A stretch of DNA of 64,000 nt. Source: Callorhinus ursinus (lineage: Eukaryota; Chordata; Mammalia; Carnivora; Otariidae). Position 1 is the first letter of the stretch, and the number at the start of each line of letters is the position of its first letter. This document shows positions 1-47,155 of the stretch, in pieces. The stretch is from assembly GCF_003265705.1 (NCBI RefSeq), contig NW_020312867.1, forward strand, positions 2,693,307-2,757,306, read 5' to 3'. The notes under the pieces were generated by a model. That model was given only the letters and a program-made list of their open reading frames with translations, searched no databases and had not been told where the DNA came from. Both the position numbers and the translations under genes were made by a program.

Positions 1-64
1 TACCATACTGTGCAGTACGTTTGTACTGTAAATGATTATATCTCATTAAATATATTTATTACTT

Positions 65-273
65 TTTAAAAAAAATTTATTTATTTATTTGACAGAGAGA
101 GAGAGAGAGAGCACACAAGTGCACAAGCAGGGGGAGTGGCAGGCAGGCAGGCAGAGGGAGAAGCATGCTCTCCACTAAGCAGGGAGCTTGAAGTGGGACT
201 GGATCCCAAGACCCTGGGATCATGACCTGAGCCAAAGGCAGACACTTAACCAACTGAGCCACCCAGGTTCCCC
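65..273 (-). mobile_element. Can-SINE, minus strand
   Basis: Full-length: poly(T)/TTTATTTATT, AG-rich body, reverse of the tRNA-like head (gagccacccaggttcccc). Translations of such copies give spurious 'MAQLVKCLPLAQVMIPGSWD'-type frames. Confidence 0.85.
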
Positions 274-376
274 ACGTTAAATATATTTATGAAATAATGA
301 TGAACATGATACATAAAAGGCTTATTGGTAGTAAAATAGAGACAAATTTGACAGATTTTTTAAAAATATCTGCAAG

Positions 377-506
377 GGATGCCTGGGTACTCAGTTGGTG
401 AGGCATCTGACTCTTGATCTTAGCTCAGGTCTCGATCTCAGGATCCTGAGGTAAAGCCCTGCATTGGGCTCCATGCTGGGTGTGTAGTCTGCTTAAAAAA
501 AAAATA
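377..506 (+). mobile_element. Can-SINE, plus strand, short older copy
   Basis: tRNA-like head 'gatgcctgggtactcagttg' followed quickly by poly(A); lacks the CT-rich body. Confidence 0.8.
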
Positions 507-653
507 TCTGCAAGACAGTAGCTGAAAGCTAGATAATTAACATGCAATAGAAATTTATCTTTGAATTACCTGGAATCAAGAATAATTTGGATTATCTGGG
601 GTCCCTAATGTACTAGAGTCTATAACAGACCATATTGTGTTGACTTTTCCTAG

Positions 654-25233
<24,580 letters not shown>

Positions 25234-27285
25234 ATGTTTGCAACCAGTTGTTTACATAAAGCCTTCTTCCCTGTCCCCCAGCAATATTAACTAATTAGGG
25301 AATTTGGTCATGGAGTTCTACAAATTTAGTGATAACTAGTGCTTTTTATATTTTGAATGTACACACATGCTGAAGCTAAGTAATTTTTATCCAAAGAAAC
25401 AAAAAGGTATTAGGCAAATCTTGCTATACATGCTATGGAAATTGTTACCTTGTCTATTTTAACTGTAACTAAAGTCTTTCTCTAATAGTCTTATTTTCTT
25501 AGAATAACAAAAAAAAAATTAGGTACTCTGAACTCTTATGACAAATGATTGTTCTTTTTAAAAAAAAAAATGTTTAGAAATGAGAGAAGGTGCACAGAGG
25601 AATTTGAAGTTGGGACTGTCGTAAACAGCCATGGTTGAGAACGAAACATAAAAGCCTAGCCCCTTGAGGGAGGGTACCCATCACCTTGAATTTGAGGACA
25701 GTTCTTCTTAAGTGATCTGAATGTTAGCGAAAGACCTTCCCTCACCCTCTTAGCCAGGTTGGACTAAACAGTAGGAAATGAGGGCCAGGAGTAAGCTCCA
25801 ACTCCTGAGTAAGAGGCATGATTAATTTTTTGAAAAGGTCCGAGGGCTCTGGCCTTCTCTGGAGTGGGACATAAAACTGCCTCTGAGGAGGCTGTTCCCT
25901 GGGTCAGGTGCAGCCCCAGACCTGGGCAGTTTCTTTCTCCTGAGTACTCACTGTCCATGTCCCAAGGTCTTTTTCACTATCATTGCTCAGCCTGGAGAAG
26001 GGTCCCCTCCGACCTTCTGTCTGAATTTCCCTAGTAAGCTGATCAGGGTCACAGGAGCCATTCTTGGGGCTACTCAGAGCTGGGACTTTGTTTTTGCTGG
26101 TTCTGTGGGCATTTTATGGGTTTCAGAGCAAAGACTGAGCTGCCTGGGATGAGATGAGTGATTATCCCAAGAATTCCAAGTTCCCCTCTGTGGCCCAGTA
26201 TTCCCCACTCTTGATCTTTACCTCCTGCAGTGGAGTAGGCACCACTGTGGTTGAGTAGTTCTGTGCAGAGGTCCCCCACCCCCACCTCCATATACACACA
26301 ATTGCCAGTTCTACAGAACTTCACCAAGAATAAAGTCCGGAGTTAGAGCCAAAGCTGGCGGTAGCCAGAGGGTCCTGTAGATGCAGGGCAGTGGGGAATG
26401 GGAGTCATGAACCCTTAACATCTTATGCTTTGACACTCCCTTACAAAAGCCTCCAAGGCAGGCCGGGATTGGGGGGGCCAGGCCTGGCTCCGGGCAAGAG
26501 CAAGTGGGAGGAAGGAAGGAACTCAGACTATAGGCAGCAGATTATCCACAGTCTTAGGAATGCTGCTACCTTCTACTGTGTAACCAAGTTCTGTTCTGTT
26601 GACACTAGGCTGAAAAGTATTAGAGATGTCTGCCATTCTGTATAACCACCACCACCCTCCTCCATCCCCCAGTAGATGATCAAGAGTTGACCCTAATTCA
26701 TAGGAGAATAATTAAAACCCTTCCCACTTCCACCATAATGCTGTGTGGGTGAGGATGTGTCCATATGTGGGCTCCTAGAAGCACAAGTGAAGTCAGCCAT
26801 GGGACTGAGTCATATCTGTGTTGGCCGAGGTACCTCTGAAACATTCAGTGGGGAGAACTGTAGGGCTCAGAGTTAGTGTATCCAGACTCAAGGTCAAGAA
26901 TGTAATGTTTTTCTGCTAAGATTGTTTTATTTCTGCAACTCCTGTCTTTAAGTCATTGTGGTTTACTCTGGAATTTTATGGTTTCAACATTGTATCATTG
27001 TGCTATCTGAGAAATAACTTTAATCAACTTTGTTTGCACCCTTTACATATAATTCAGCTGCACTTTATGCTCTTTGCAACTGTTTTAATTATCAGAACCA
27101 TGTGCCATTTAAAGGTTAAATTTTTCTTAACAAACACCTTCACTATTTGTATAAAAACTGAGATTTTAACAACTTAACCTCTAGAGTTACTGAACTGTTG
27201 TCACCTTGAGAATGTAAGAAAAATGATTTGTTACTTCGTTTGGGTGAGGAAAATAGCTGCAATAAAGCTTCATGAATGTATCTCC
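25234..27285 (+). other. SAMHD1: SAMHD1 3' untranslated region
   Basis: About 2.05 kb from the stop to a distal poly(A) signal. It is free of Can-SINEs and moderately AT-rich at both ends with a GC-richer middle. Possible earlier signals are AATAAA at 26329-26334 and ATTAAA at 26711-26716, so shorter 3' ends are possible. The end is inferred from the signal, not observed. Confidence 0.75.
27261..27266 (+). terminator. SAMHD1: SAMHD1 distal polyadenylation signal AATAAA
   Basis: Canonical AATAAA in 'gctgcaataaagcttc', followed within about 40 bases by a T/G-richer stretch (tgtgttttcct). It is the last good signal before the convergent TLDC2 gene and gives a 3'UTR of roughly 2 kb. Confidence 0.75.
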
Positions 27286-28319
27286 ATCTTGAAACCAAAG
27301 GTGTTTTCCTTAATGACGTCCTCTCATACGTGTGTGCCCAGTCTGCACCCTGTTCTGCAAATGAAATGTGTCTAGGAATCTACCCAGATGCGTCTGACTA
27401 TGTCAACGCTATGTTTGGTTTGTAAGAGGGGGGATGATATTTAACAGGACTTACGTTATTTGGTTTTCTGACAGGAGGCAGGCATTGTCATGGGATAGGA
27501 TATGGATGTCTCTTATTTCCTGAGCTCTTGTGTTAGGAAACATATCTTTCCTCCTTTTTAACCTGCCCTAGGTTCCCATCTACAGAGATTCAACTGCTTT
27601 ATCCAAATAGGCATATTGCTCATTTGCTGCTTTCATATCTTCCTTGTGAAATTAGAGATTTGCAAGCACCCCGTATGCTGGTGGCCGACAGGAAGCCCTC
27701 AATGTTCTAGAAAAAGAAAGATGCTACTGGAGTAGTTTCACCAGTTGAGCCCAGGTGTCTGTGGTTCGACAGTATGAAGTTAAAATGATTTCTAAAACAT
27801 CCAGAATCGAATATATATATCTCCATGGAAAATTGTCTAGAAGGATGTATATGAAAATGAAAAAGTTAGTGTTTTGGGGGAGTGGTTCAATTTTAGGCAA
27901 TTTTAATTTTTTTTAAAGTGTTCTTTTTTTTCTACAGTCAACATGTTTTAGTTGTATAATTTCTAAAAAGAAATTTCAGGGGGGCACCTGGCTGGCTCAG
28001 TTGGTGGAGCATGGGACTCTTGATCTCAGGGTCATGGGTTTGAACCCCATGCTCGGCATGGAGCCTACTTTAAAAAATAAAGAAATGTCATGAGGGTCTT
28101 TGTGCTGCTCAGATGAGGTGTGAGTACCTTTCACTCCAGAGTCACCTGTCCTGGAGAACACTGCTTGCTTCCAGGACTGTCTCGGGTCCCCAGGCCACAG
28201 GGAGGTTTGGTCACAGCCATAGTCATCCAGGTTTTGGAGAAAATGGGCAACCCTCTCTAAGGAGGGTCTAGATGGTGTTCATGAGCAGGTCCAAGCATTT
28301 GTTGTTTCAGAAAGCTGCA
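27286..28319. other. Convergent intergenic space between SAMHD1 and TLDC2, including the likely TLDC2 3'UTR
   Basis: About 1.0 kb separates the SAMHD1 poly(A) signal from the TLDC2 stop codon. It holds one short plus-strand Can-SINE (27981-28085). A minus-strand ATTAAA at 27902-27907 is the nearest candidate poly(A) signal for TLDC2; if used, TLDC2 has a roughly 410-base 3'UTR containing that SINE in antisense. No other gene signal. Confidence 0.6.
27981..28085 (+). mobile_element. Old short Can-SINE, plus strand, possibly in the TLDC2 3'UTR (antisense)
   Basis: 'ggggcacctggctggctcag' head, 'gagcctactttaaaaaataa' tail. Confidence 0.8.
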
Positions 28320-39266
<10,947 letters not shown>

Positions 39267-39430
39267 TCTGTCCGGGGCCCGAAGCTGGTAGTAAGAGTCC
39301 TCAGCCCTCCCAGGGGGAGGGAGTACTGCGGGCGGGCAGGCAAGGCCTAGAAATGAGAGGGAGAGGCCTGGGGCACACCCTGCTAGCTCCGGGCCACCTA
39401 AGCTGCCCTTTGCTCTTTCTCTCTCTCTCC
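39267..39430 (-). promoter_or_regulatory. TLDC2: Probable TLDC2 5'UTR and promoter-proximal region
   Basis: The first 150 or so bases upstream of the TLDC2 start are GC-richer (gggcgggcaggc near 39328) and free of repeats. No TATA box or initiator could be placed with confidence. Assigned by position only. Confidence 0.4.
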
Positions 39431-40101
39431 CCCGTCACTCCCAGGACTAATCATCACTGGGTAGGTCTGTGAGGTCAGCTACCCTCCGCATTCAAAGCCT
39501 CACTTGGAGTTAGCAACTAACACGCATTAAATTCACCCAGTAGTTCTAGTTGATTCCCTTCCATCTCCCTACCCTTCTAGAAGATTGGCCTAGGGATTCT
39601 GGCCCTTTGGGCAGATGCCTGAGCTCCAGGCTGGGGGCCTGGAGTCTCTGGTTCTTTCTCTGACCTTGGGTAAGTCCCTTGCACCCTTGGGCTTGTTTTC
39701 CCACATGAAACATGTTGGACGAGATCATCTCAGAGGCCCTCACAATACTGACTGCAGGCAACTCAGTTCCCTCTGTATTATAACAGAAGCTCGCAAGGAG
39801 CCAAGCCTGAACCAAAAGAACAACAAATGAACAAAATCTTCATTTTTTAAAAAAATCTTCATTTTTCTAATTTAAAAAGTAAGGCATGTATATTATAGAA
39901 AGTTTGAGGAATCTAGAAAAGAATAAAGAAAGATACAAAAATATTCATGATTTCATCTCTCAGAGATAAGCTTTCAACCCTTAAGTGTATTTTTTCCAGT
40001 CTTTTTCATTTATTTAATATATATACGCATATTTTTATAAATAGATCATACCATGTATAATTTTATAAAGTGCCTTTTCCACTTAAAAATGAGAATTTTC
40101 C

Positions 40102-40279
40102 AGGCGCCTGGGTGGCTCAGTTGGTTAAGCGACTGCCTTCGGTTCAGGTCATGATCCTGGAGTCCCGGGATCGAGTCCCACATCGGACTACCTGCTCAGC
40201 GGGGAGTCTGCTTCTCCCTCTGACCCTCCCCCCGCTCATGCTCTCTCTCTCTCTCAAATAAATAAATAAAATCTTTTAA
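40102..40279 (+). mobile_element. Young Can-SINE, plus strand, in a triple target-site duplication
   Basis: aaaaatgagaattttcc precedes it (40085-40101) and follows it (40280-40296); a third copy lies at 40427-40443. Confidence 0.9.
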
Positions 40280-40296
40280 AAAAATGAGAATTTTCC

Positions 40297-40426
40297 GAGA
40301 AACTTAAGAACAACAGCAGGTCTGAATAATAATGCAAAATCTTTTTCGAGTACGTGAGAGACTTTCCCTCCTGGTCACTGAGAAATAAATCTAGGGGCTG
40401 TGTATTGAAAAAAGATTTAAAAAAAA
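40297..40426 (+). mobile_element. Unidentified 130-base retrocopy (mRNA 3' end) with poly(A)
   Basis: It lies between the second and third copies of the same duplication. It ends in a run of 12 or more A, has AATAAA at about 40384-40389, roughly 30 bases before the tail, and shows no SINE or L1 similarity. The layout is that of a 5'-truncated processed transcript. Source not recognised. Confidence 0.7.
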
Positions 40427-40667
40427 AAAAATGAGAATTTTCCAGTGACATTCAGCACCCTTTGAACACATGATTTTTAATGGTTACATATTATTTCATC
40501 ATAAGATGTATTATTTATTCCTCAACTGTTGGACATTTTGTTTGCTTCTAATTTTCTGTGATTATAAGCAAAACTGTAATGAAATTCCCTGCTCATAAAT
40601 CTGATTATATCCTTTATGATAAATTCCAAAAGTTGAATGCTGAAATCAAAAGGCATACACATAGTTC

Positions 40668-40769
40668 TTTTTTTTTTTTAAACTAATTTCTACACCCATC
40701 ATGGGGCTCTAACTCACGACCCTGAGCTCAAGTGTCGCATGATCCTCTGACTGAGCCAGCCAGGCACTC
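40668..40769 (-). mobile_element. Old short Can-SINE, minus strand
   Basis: 'taatttctacacccatcatg' to 'ccagccaggcactccc'; flanks share atagttctttt with the next element. Confidence 0.78.
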
Positions 40770-40779
40770 CCATATAGTT

Positions 40780-40997
40780 CTTTTTTCTTTTTTTTTAAGA
40801 TTTTATTTATTTATTTGAGAGAGAGAGAGAGAGAGTGAGAGTGAGCACAAGCAGGAGGAGGGGCAGAGGGAGAGGGAGAGGGACAAACACACTTCCCTCT
40901 AAGCGGGGAACCCAACGTGGGGCTCGATTCCAGGACCCCAAGACCATGACTGGAGCCAAAGTCAGATGCTTAACAGCCTAAGCCACCCTGGCACCCC
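40780..40997 (-). mobile_element. Can-SINE, minus strand
   Basis: 'aagattttatttatttattt' to 'agccaccctggcaccccc'. Confidence 0.83.
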
Positions 40998-41169
40998 CAT
41001 AATTCTCGATAATGTTTCCAACAAGGCTTCCTGGTGCTTAAAGCTGACCCATCTCAAGGTATCTTTAGTAAATCTCAGGGTAATATATTTCTGATCATCA
41101 AGTTTTATAACCTTAAATTACAGATAAGGAAATGACCCCTCAGAAAGTGGAAGAGACTTACCACAGCCC

Positions 41170-41345
41170 CACTAGTATAACACGGTGGTGACGAGTACAG
41201 GCTCTGGAGTCAGGGAGTTCAAATCCTGGTTTTGCCACTTCCTTGCTATGTGACCTTGGGCAAGTTACTTAACATCTCTGTGCTTCAGTCTCCTCTTCAG
41301 GAAAATACTAATATCCACCTCATAGGGCTGTTGTAAGAGTAAAAG
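41170..41345 (+). repeat. MIR, plus strand, well preserved
   Basis: 'tacaggctctggagtcaggg', 'tgctatgtgaccttgggcaa', 'cctcatagggctgttgtaag'. Confidence 0.8.
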
Positions 41346-41357
41346 GAGATAATGCCT

Positions 41358-41548
41358 GGGGCACCTGGGTGGCTCAGTCGGTTAGGGGTCCAGCTCTTGG
41401 TTTCGGCTCAGGTCGTGATGTCATGGATGGAGCCCTGCTCAGCGGGGAGTCTGCTTGAAGATGCTCTCCCTCCGCCCCTCTCCCCACTCGTGCATGCGTG
41501 CACTCTCTCGCTCTTCCAAATAAATAAATAAATAAATCTTAAAAAAAA
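41358..41548 (+). mobile_element. Can-SINE, plus strand
   Basis: agataatgcct on both flanks; inserted at the end of a MIR. Confidence 0.87.
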
Positions 41549-43586
41549 AGATAATGCCTGAAGAACTAGGATGCCAAGCCCAGTCTCCATCCTTCTGTTA
41601 TCAATTCGATGAGATAACCCAGAGCGCCTGGGGTTTGGTGAGCAGTGGGTAAATGACAGTGCTTGCTGCTATCCACCCCCACACACTGCCACTGAGAAAT
41701 CCAGGGCTCAAATTCCTGACACTTGGTCACTTAGTCACTTAGTGGGGGGAAGAAGCAGCTCAGCGGGGAAGAAAAAGGCAGGAACTGTGAAAGAATGTAC
41801 TTACGCTGCTGAGCCTTGGCTTCTGGCAACCTCCCCTCAGCCTGTCCAGCCTGAGGGTTTCCTTAGCTCATCTCCCAGATTCTCCAGAGACGGGGCCACT
41901 TCCAGAACCAATCTTGCACCCGGCGGTCTGTCCGAAGCAGCGTTAGCTCTGCACCCTGGTCCCCCTGGCAGCGTCTGGCCCCTCTGTCCCCGCCAGGCTC
42001 CAGGCACTCCTCCCTGGCTCTTATACCTGCCCAGAGGGTGGCCAGCCCTGGCCTTGCGCCCACTCCCGTTCCAGTTGGGAAGCCCGGCAGTGATTATTGT
42101 CCATCAGAAACTCAAATCCCATAAACACACACAAACAAGACCTTGTCAGCCTCTGACCTCCAGCTCTGCCCCCACCAGTCCAAAGAGAGGGTTCTCGAAC
42201 TCTCATCACAGCTGCCAGTGCCACCTGGTGCCTGGAGCCCACCATGAGGAACCTTGCTTTATCAGGTACAAATGCTACAAGAAAGGGCAATGCTATGGGA
42301 GTCTCCATCGGTCACCCCATGCTGTGGTGGAAGCCCAGGGCTGGAAAGCAGAGAGAAGCAGTCCGGCCCAGTCCTGGCTTGTTTCCCCTTTCTCCCCCGG
42401 GGTGATGATACTTGCCTCACTGGCAGGCTGTGACAGTAGGTGAGATCATGCACGGGAAGCCCGGTGTTTGGCACACAGGAGGCACTTTGCCCACGGGGGT
42501 TACTTTTCTGTCCCTGGCTCATAGTAGGATTCTGTGAATGCTGCGTTGTCAAACCACAGAACCTCCAGCTGGAAGGGGCTTCAGCGAATCCCAGAACAGT
42601 CTCGACCCAGGGCAGTATCCCCTGGAGGATATGTCCAGCGGTGGTCTCCCGGCCTCTGCTGGGTGGGTGAGCCCCTTGTCTCAGGAGGCCCGCCTTGTTC
42701 TCACACAACTGAGAGAGTGCTCTTCTGCTGGGCTTTGTGGTGAGGACCTGAGCCCTAGATAGGCTGCCCAAGGCTAGGTCTCTTGGAGCAATGCCCCCTT
42801 CAGAAAGGGTGGGATGCAGAAAAGACTTGTGTTATGGGGAAAACAGGCAAAGTGAAGGGCCCCGTTGCCACCTTAAACACGGCTGTTGCACTATGTGTTT
42901 CAACTGTAAATGGTTCAGGGATCACACGTTTGGCCCTCTGAGCCCTCTCGGCCCTTCCCCCCATTTTCCCCAGGCTCAATACCCGAACCACTGGGTACTT
43001 GGAGAAGCCAGTGAGATACGCCTTGCTGTCCCATTCTTTGTCCTCATGTCCAGGAAAACCCAGAATGTGACCTGTCAGGAGCACCAATTGCCAATAATAG
43101 GCCCCTAAAAGCTCCCATGATGGGATTCTAGGCGCCAGGGTGTCAGACATCCCAGCTCTGCCTCGAAGCTTGCCTTCTCCTTTCTTCTCCAGACCACACG
43201 CCACCTCTCTCAGAACTCCAGTATTATTGCCAGGAAACAATCTGAATGTCCAATAAAAGGGGGAAAGGTTAAGTGACCCTTGGAACATCCACTCTGAGGG
43301 TTATTTCTAAGTTTTAAAAGTGATGTTTGCAAAGAGTTTATAAATGCACAGGGAAATGCTTTTGCCGCTCCGGTGAGTGGGAAAAGGCAGGACATAAAAT
43401 CATATGCGCCACACAGTTTCGGCTATGGGAAATACACTTGGCTAGAGTCCTTTCTAGAAAATAGCCCATGCTCACTGGGTGGCCTGGCTTCACCTCTTCA
43501 CACGTCCTGGGAAATCTAGTTTCTGTTCTCTGAGATCTGAGGTCTTGGTGCTCCTTGGTCTCCTCACTCTCACCGGGTGACTTTAT

Positions 43587-43792
43587 ATATATATTTTTTA
43601 AAGATTTTTATTTTATTATTTATTTTAGAGAGAGAGAATGAGAGATAGAGAGCATGAGAGGGAAGAGGGTCAGAGGGAGAAGCAGACTCCCCGCAGAGCA
43701 GGGAGCCCGATGCGGGACTCGATCCCGGGACTCCAGGATCATGACCTGAGCTGAAGGCAGTCGCTTAACCAACTGAGCCACCCAGGCGCCCC
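43587..43792 (-). mobile_element. Young Can-SINE, minus strand
   Basis: Perfect duplication ccgggtgactttat (43573-43586 and 43793-43806). Confidence 0.9.
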
Positions 43793-44517
43793 CCGGGTGA
43801 CTTTATTCTCCACTGAAAAAGCAGAGGCCATCGTTGGCCGCCCCCTCCTCCTCCTGACAGAAGCCCCTGCGCCTCATCCAAGTCTTTCATCCTTCCTCCA
43901 GGACAATGGAGGTAAGGGCCCTGCTCCTTTCAAAAGCCAAGCCCCCATCCCTCGATCTGTCTGTCCCCCTTCTCTCCCCCTCTCTCTCCACACGACACTC
44001 CCCTCCCCAAATGCTCCATTTCTCTTCTTCCTACACTCCACCTCCATGCCCTGTTCACTCATCAGTCCACTCCCTTTGGCTTCTGTCCCCACCATCCTGG
44101 CTCTTGTCAAGGTCCCCAGCAGCCTCCAAGTGGTGCCATGCAGTGGGAGGTCTCCCTCCTCCTGTATCTGTTCTCCTGACCTCCCGACAACACATTGCTG
44201 TGTGTTCTCCCCTACCTCACTGGCTGCTCTCTCTCAGTCTTTTGTGGCTGGCTTTTTCTAGAATCAGAAATTCTTAACTTCCCGCTTGTGCGCCAGTTTT
44301 TCTTTTCTCTATAGATGCTCTCCCAGTGTGACCTCACCTGGTCCCACGGATTTAAATATGGTCTGAATGCTGATGACTCTTCATGACTCCAGACCAACTA
44401 GAGTGATCTGTTTAAAACACAAATTAAAAAAAAAAAAAAACACCCACAAATTAGATTATATCATGCCCCTGCTTAGAGGCTTCAGTGGCTTGTCACTGCA
44501 TCAAGAATAAAGCCCCG

Positions 44518-44696
44518 GGTGCCTGGGTGGCTCAGTCGATTAAGCGTCTGCCTTTGGCTCAGGTCATGATCCCGGGTCCTGGGATCAAACCCCCCACCCC
44601 CGCATCGGGCTCCCTGCTTCTCCCTCTGCCCCTCCCCCCACTCGTTCTCTCAATCTTGCTCTCTCTCTCAAATAAATAACTAAAATCTTAAAAAAA
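44518..44696 (+). mobile_element. Can-SINE, plus strand, inside L2
   Basis: gaataaagcccc on both flanks; 'gggtgcctgggtggctcagt' head. Confidence 0.87.
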
Positions 44697-44939
44697 CAGA
44701 ATAAAGCCCCTGCCCAAGGCATGCCTTGGCTCCACTCTAGCTTTAACTTGTCCTTTACTTTCCATCACTCATCTAGTCCCAGTCACACTGACCTTCTTAC
44801 TTAGATATCTATCAAGTCTGTTTCTCCTCAGAGCCTTTGCCCTTGCTGTTTCATCTGCCTGGAATTCTCCTACTCTGGCTCTTTGCATAACTCCATTTAT
44901 ATGTATACATATTAAAAATATGTATACATATATTTAATT

Positions 44940-45036
44940 TTTATTTTAAGCAGGCTCCACACCCAACGTGGAGCTTGAACTCAGAGCCCTGAGATTAAGT
45001 GTTGCATGCTCTACTAACCGAGGTAACCAGGCATCT
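44940..45036 (-). mobile_element. Old short Can-SINE, minus strand
   Basis: 'taagcaggctccacacccaa' to 'aaccaggcatctc'; diverged. Confidence 0.7.
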
Positions 45037-45094
45037 CTGAATAACTCAGTTTATTTATTTTATTTTTTTAGGACTGTTAAAAAAATAACTCAGT

Positions 45095-45096
45095 TT

Positions 45097-45127
<31 letters not shown>

Positions 45128-45318
45128 AAGATTTTATTTATTTATTTATCTGACAGAGAGAGACAGGGAGAGAGGGAACACAAGCAGGGGGAGTGGGAGA
45201 GGGAGAAGCAGGCTTCCTGCCGAGCAGGGAGCCCGTTGTGGGGCTCGATCCCAGGACCCTGGGATCATGACCTGAGCCGAAGGCAGATGCTTAACGACTG
45301 AGCCACCCAGGCATCCCT
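45095..45318 (-). mobile_element. Can-SINE, minus strand, with (TTTA)n tail
   Basis: Long TTTATTTA tail (about 45090-45125), 'ttaacgactgagccaccc' head reversed. Confidence 0.85.
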
Positions 45319-45799
45319 ATTTATTTATTTTTAATAACTCATTTTAAATGTCACCTTCTCAGTGAGGCCTCCCTGACTATACTATTGAAAGCAGGTTCCC
45401 CTACTAATTCCTCTAATTCTCCCTCAGCCAATGGTTTGTTTCTTCCATGAAAAAAAAAACACCCTTTCATTTAAAAAAAAAAAATCACCTCCTCTTTGAA
45501 GCCTTCCAAGATTTAGTCTTCAGTTTTCATCATGTTGGTCAGTTTAGCGGCTTGGATGGGAGGAAATACACTTTTTTCCACTGGGTAACTGGCATCATTT
45601 CTTACAATCTGATATATAATTCTTATAATCATTTGATGCTTCATTCCTTCTTGAGTAGAGCTTTACGCTGCATACACTGTGTGCCTGAGCTGAACATTGC
45701 CCATTAGCGCAGCACAACAGACTCTGAAATTGGATGACCCTGGGTTCCAATCAGTCTCAGCTCTGCCACTTCCAAGCTGTGTGACCTTGGACAAGCATT

Positions 45800-46290
45800 C
45801 CAGTTATCCATTGCCGCGTAACAAACTACCCCAAAACTTAGTGGCTTAAAACAACAATATTTATTTTGCAGTTTGGGACAGCTCATTTCTGCTCTACTTG
45901 GCATCAGCTGGGACAGCGCCAAGGCTGGGGCCTGAATCATCTGTAGGTTCGCTCTCTCACATTTCTGGTGGTTAGCAGGGACCAGAGCTGCAGTTGTTGG
46001 CTGGAACACCTTCACTAACCTCTCCATGAGGCCTGGGCTTCCTCCGAACATAGTGGCTGGGTTCCAAGGGGAGTGGATTAAGAGAGAGAGAGAGAGTGTG
46101 AGCACACAAGAGAGCGTGAGCACACGAGAGAGTGCTGAAGAGCTTTTTATGAGCTAACCTTGGAAGTCACACATCACTTTTGCCACTCTCTATTGGCTCA
46201 GGCCGTCACAAAGCCCTACTCAGGTTCAAGGGGAGGGGATAGAGATCCCGTCGCTCAACTGGAAGAGTGTCAATGCCACACTGTAAAAAG
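45800..46290. repeat. Old interspersed repeat (family not named)
   Basis: Starts 'ccattgccgcgtaacaaact' and contains 'cttaaaacaacaatatttat', 'gtcacacatcacttttgcc', 'ctattggctcagg'. This series is a familiar widespread mammalian repeat, interrupted by an AG-rich run near 46080-46130. I recognise the pattern but not its name. Confidence 0.45.
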
Positions 46291-46899
46291 AGCGATTGGG
46301 ATGAGCTGTATATTGCTGTGCTTCTCCTTGGAAAATAGCCACAAGAAGCTCCTAACCTTCCTGAGATCCTCTGCTGAAGTGTGGAGCACAGAGCCTGGCA
46401 TAGGTGAGTGCCCAAGGTTCAGGAAGCTGCAGTCTCCCTGTCTGCATGTAACCAGTTCTAAACTCCCAGCAAGTGTCATTCCTGAACTGAGCTTGAGTCC
46501 AAGAGCCCCTACCTAGGCCACCCCCAACCTCGGACCCCTCCCCACCAGGGCCTCGCTGCTCTCCAGGCTCTCCTGGGGCTATACTGTAGATTCATGGCTC
46601 CCCCAATCCAAAGACCCTCAGAGCAGGAAGAGCCCTCAGCCTCCCGCTGGGCCACGAGTGTTGGGACCTAGGCAGAATCTGTGTGGTAGAGCAGGAACTC
46701 GGGACTCGGGCCCAGGTCCAAGTGGGAAGATTCAAGCCACTCTAACCTCAGGACCACTAGTGTGGCCATGGGTATGTCAGGAGGAGCTGAGCTGGCCTGG
46801 ACTAGCATGTCCCCTGCCTGGATTCACACCATCGAGCATCTCCAAGCCCACATTTTGCATGGAGGAGAAACCGAAACACAGAGAAGGTAAATCATTTCT

Positions 46900-46929
46900 T
46901 TCTTTTCGTTCTTTTTTTTTTTAAATTTT

Positions 46930-46980
<51 letters not shown>

Positions 46981-46986
46981 TGTGTT

Positions 46987-47017
<31 letters not shown>

Positions 47018-47155
47018 TCACAAGTAGGCAGAGGGAGAAGCAGACTCCCTGCCAAGCAAGAGCAAGGAGCCCGATGTGGGACTCGATCCCGGGACCCCAG
47101 GATCATGACCTGAGCTGAAGGCAGACAGTTAACTCACTGAGCCGCCCAGGCACCC
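46900..47155 (-). mobile_element. Can-SINE, minus strand, with a long (TTTA)n tail
   Basis: Flanks aaggtaaatcatttct (46884-46899) and aaggtaaaccatttct (47156-47171). Last SINE before the MTCL2 promoter. Confidence 0.87.

Larger units (their letters stand above)
1..653 (+). other. SAMHD1: SAMHD1 intron 6 (3' part)
   Basis: Intronic sequence entering the window. It holds a minus-strand Can-SINE (65-273), a plus-strand partial Can-SINE (377-506) and AT-rich unique DNA up to the acceptor at 652-653. Confidence 0.85.
43880..45430 (+). mobile_element. Fossil L2 LINE, plus strand, cut by three SINEs
   Basis: L2 motifs in order: 'ctacctcactggctgctc' (44212), 'tttaaatatgg' and 'tgctgatgactc' (44351-44376), 'gcccctgcttagaggcttcagtggct' as short pieces, 'gcctttgcccttgctgtttc', 'tctgcctggaattctcc', and finally 'aatgtcaccttctcagtgag' (about 45340). 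SINEs at 44518-44696, 44940-45036 and 45095-45318 split it. Confidence 0.65.

Noticed and set aside
41742..42443. 233-codon plus-strand frame between TLDC2 and MTCL2
   Set aside because: No recognisable domain, overlaps other open frames on both strands in GC-richer intergenic DNA. A transcript would be needed to revive it.
43797..44261. 154-codon Ser/Pro/Leu-rich frame
   Set aside because: Begins at a SINE edge and runs into CT-rich L2 sequence.
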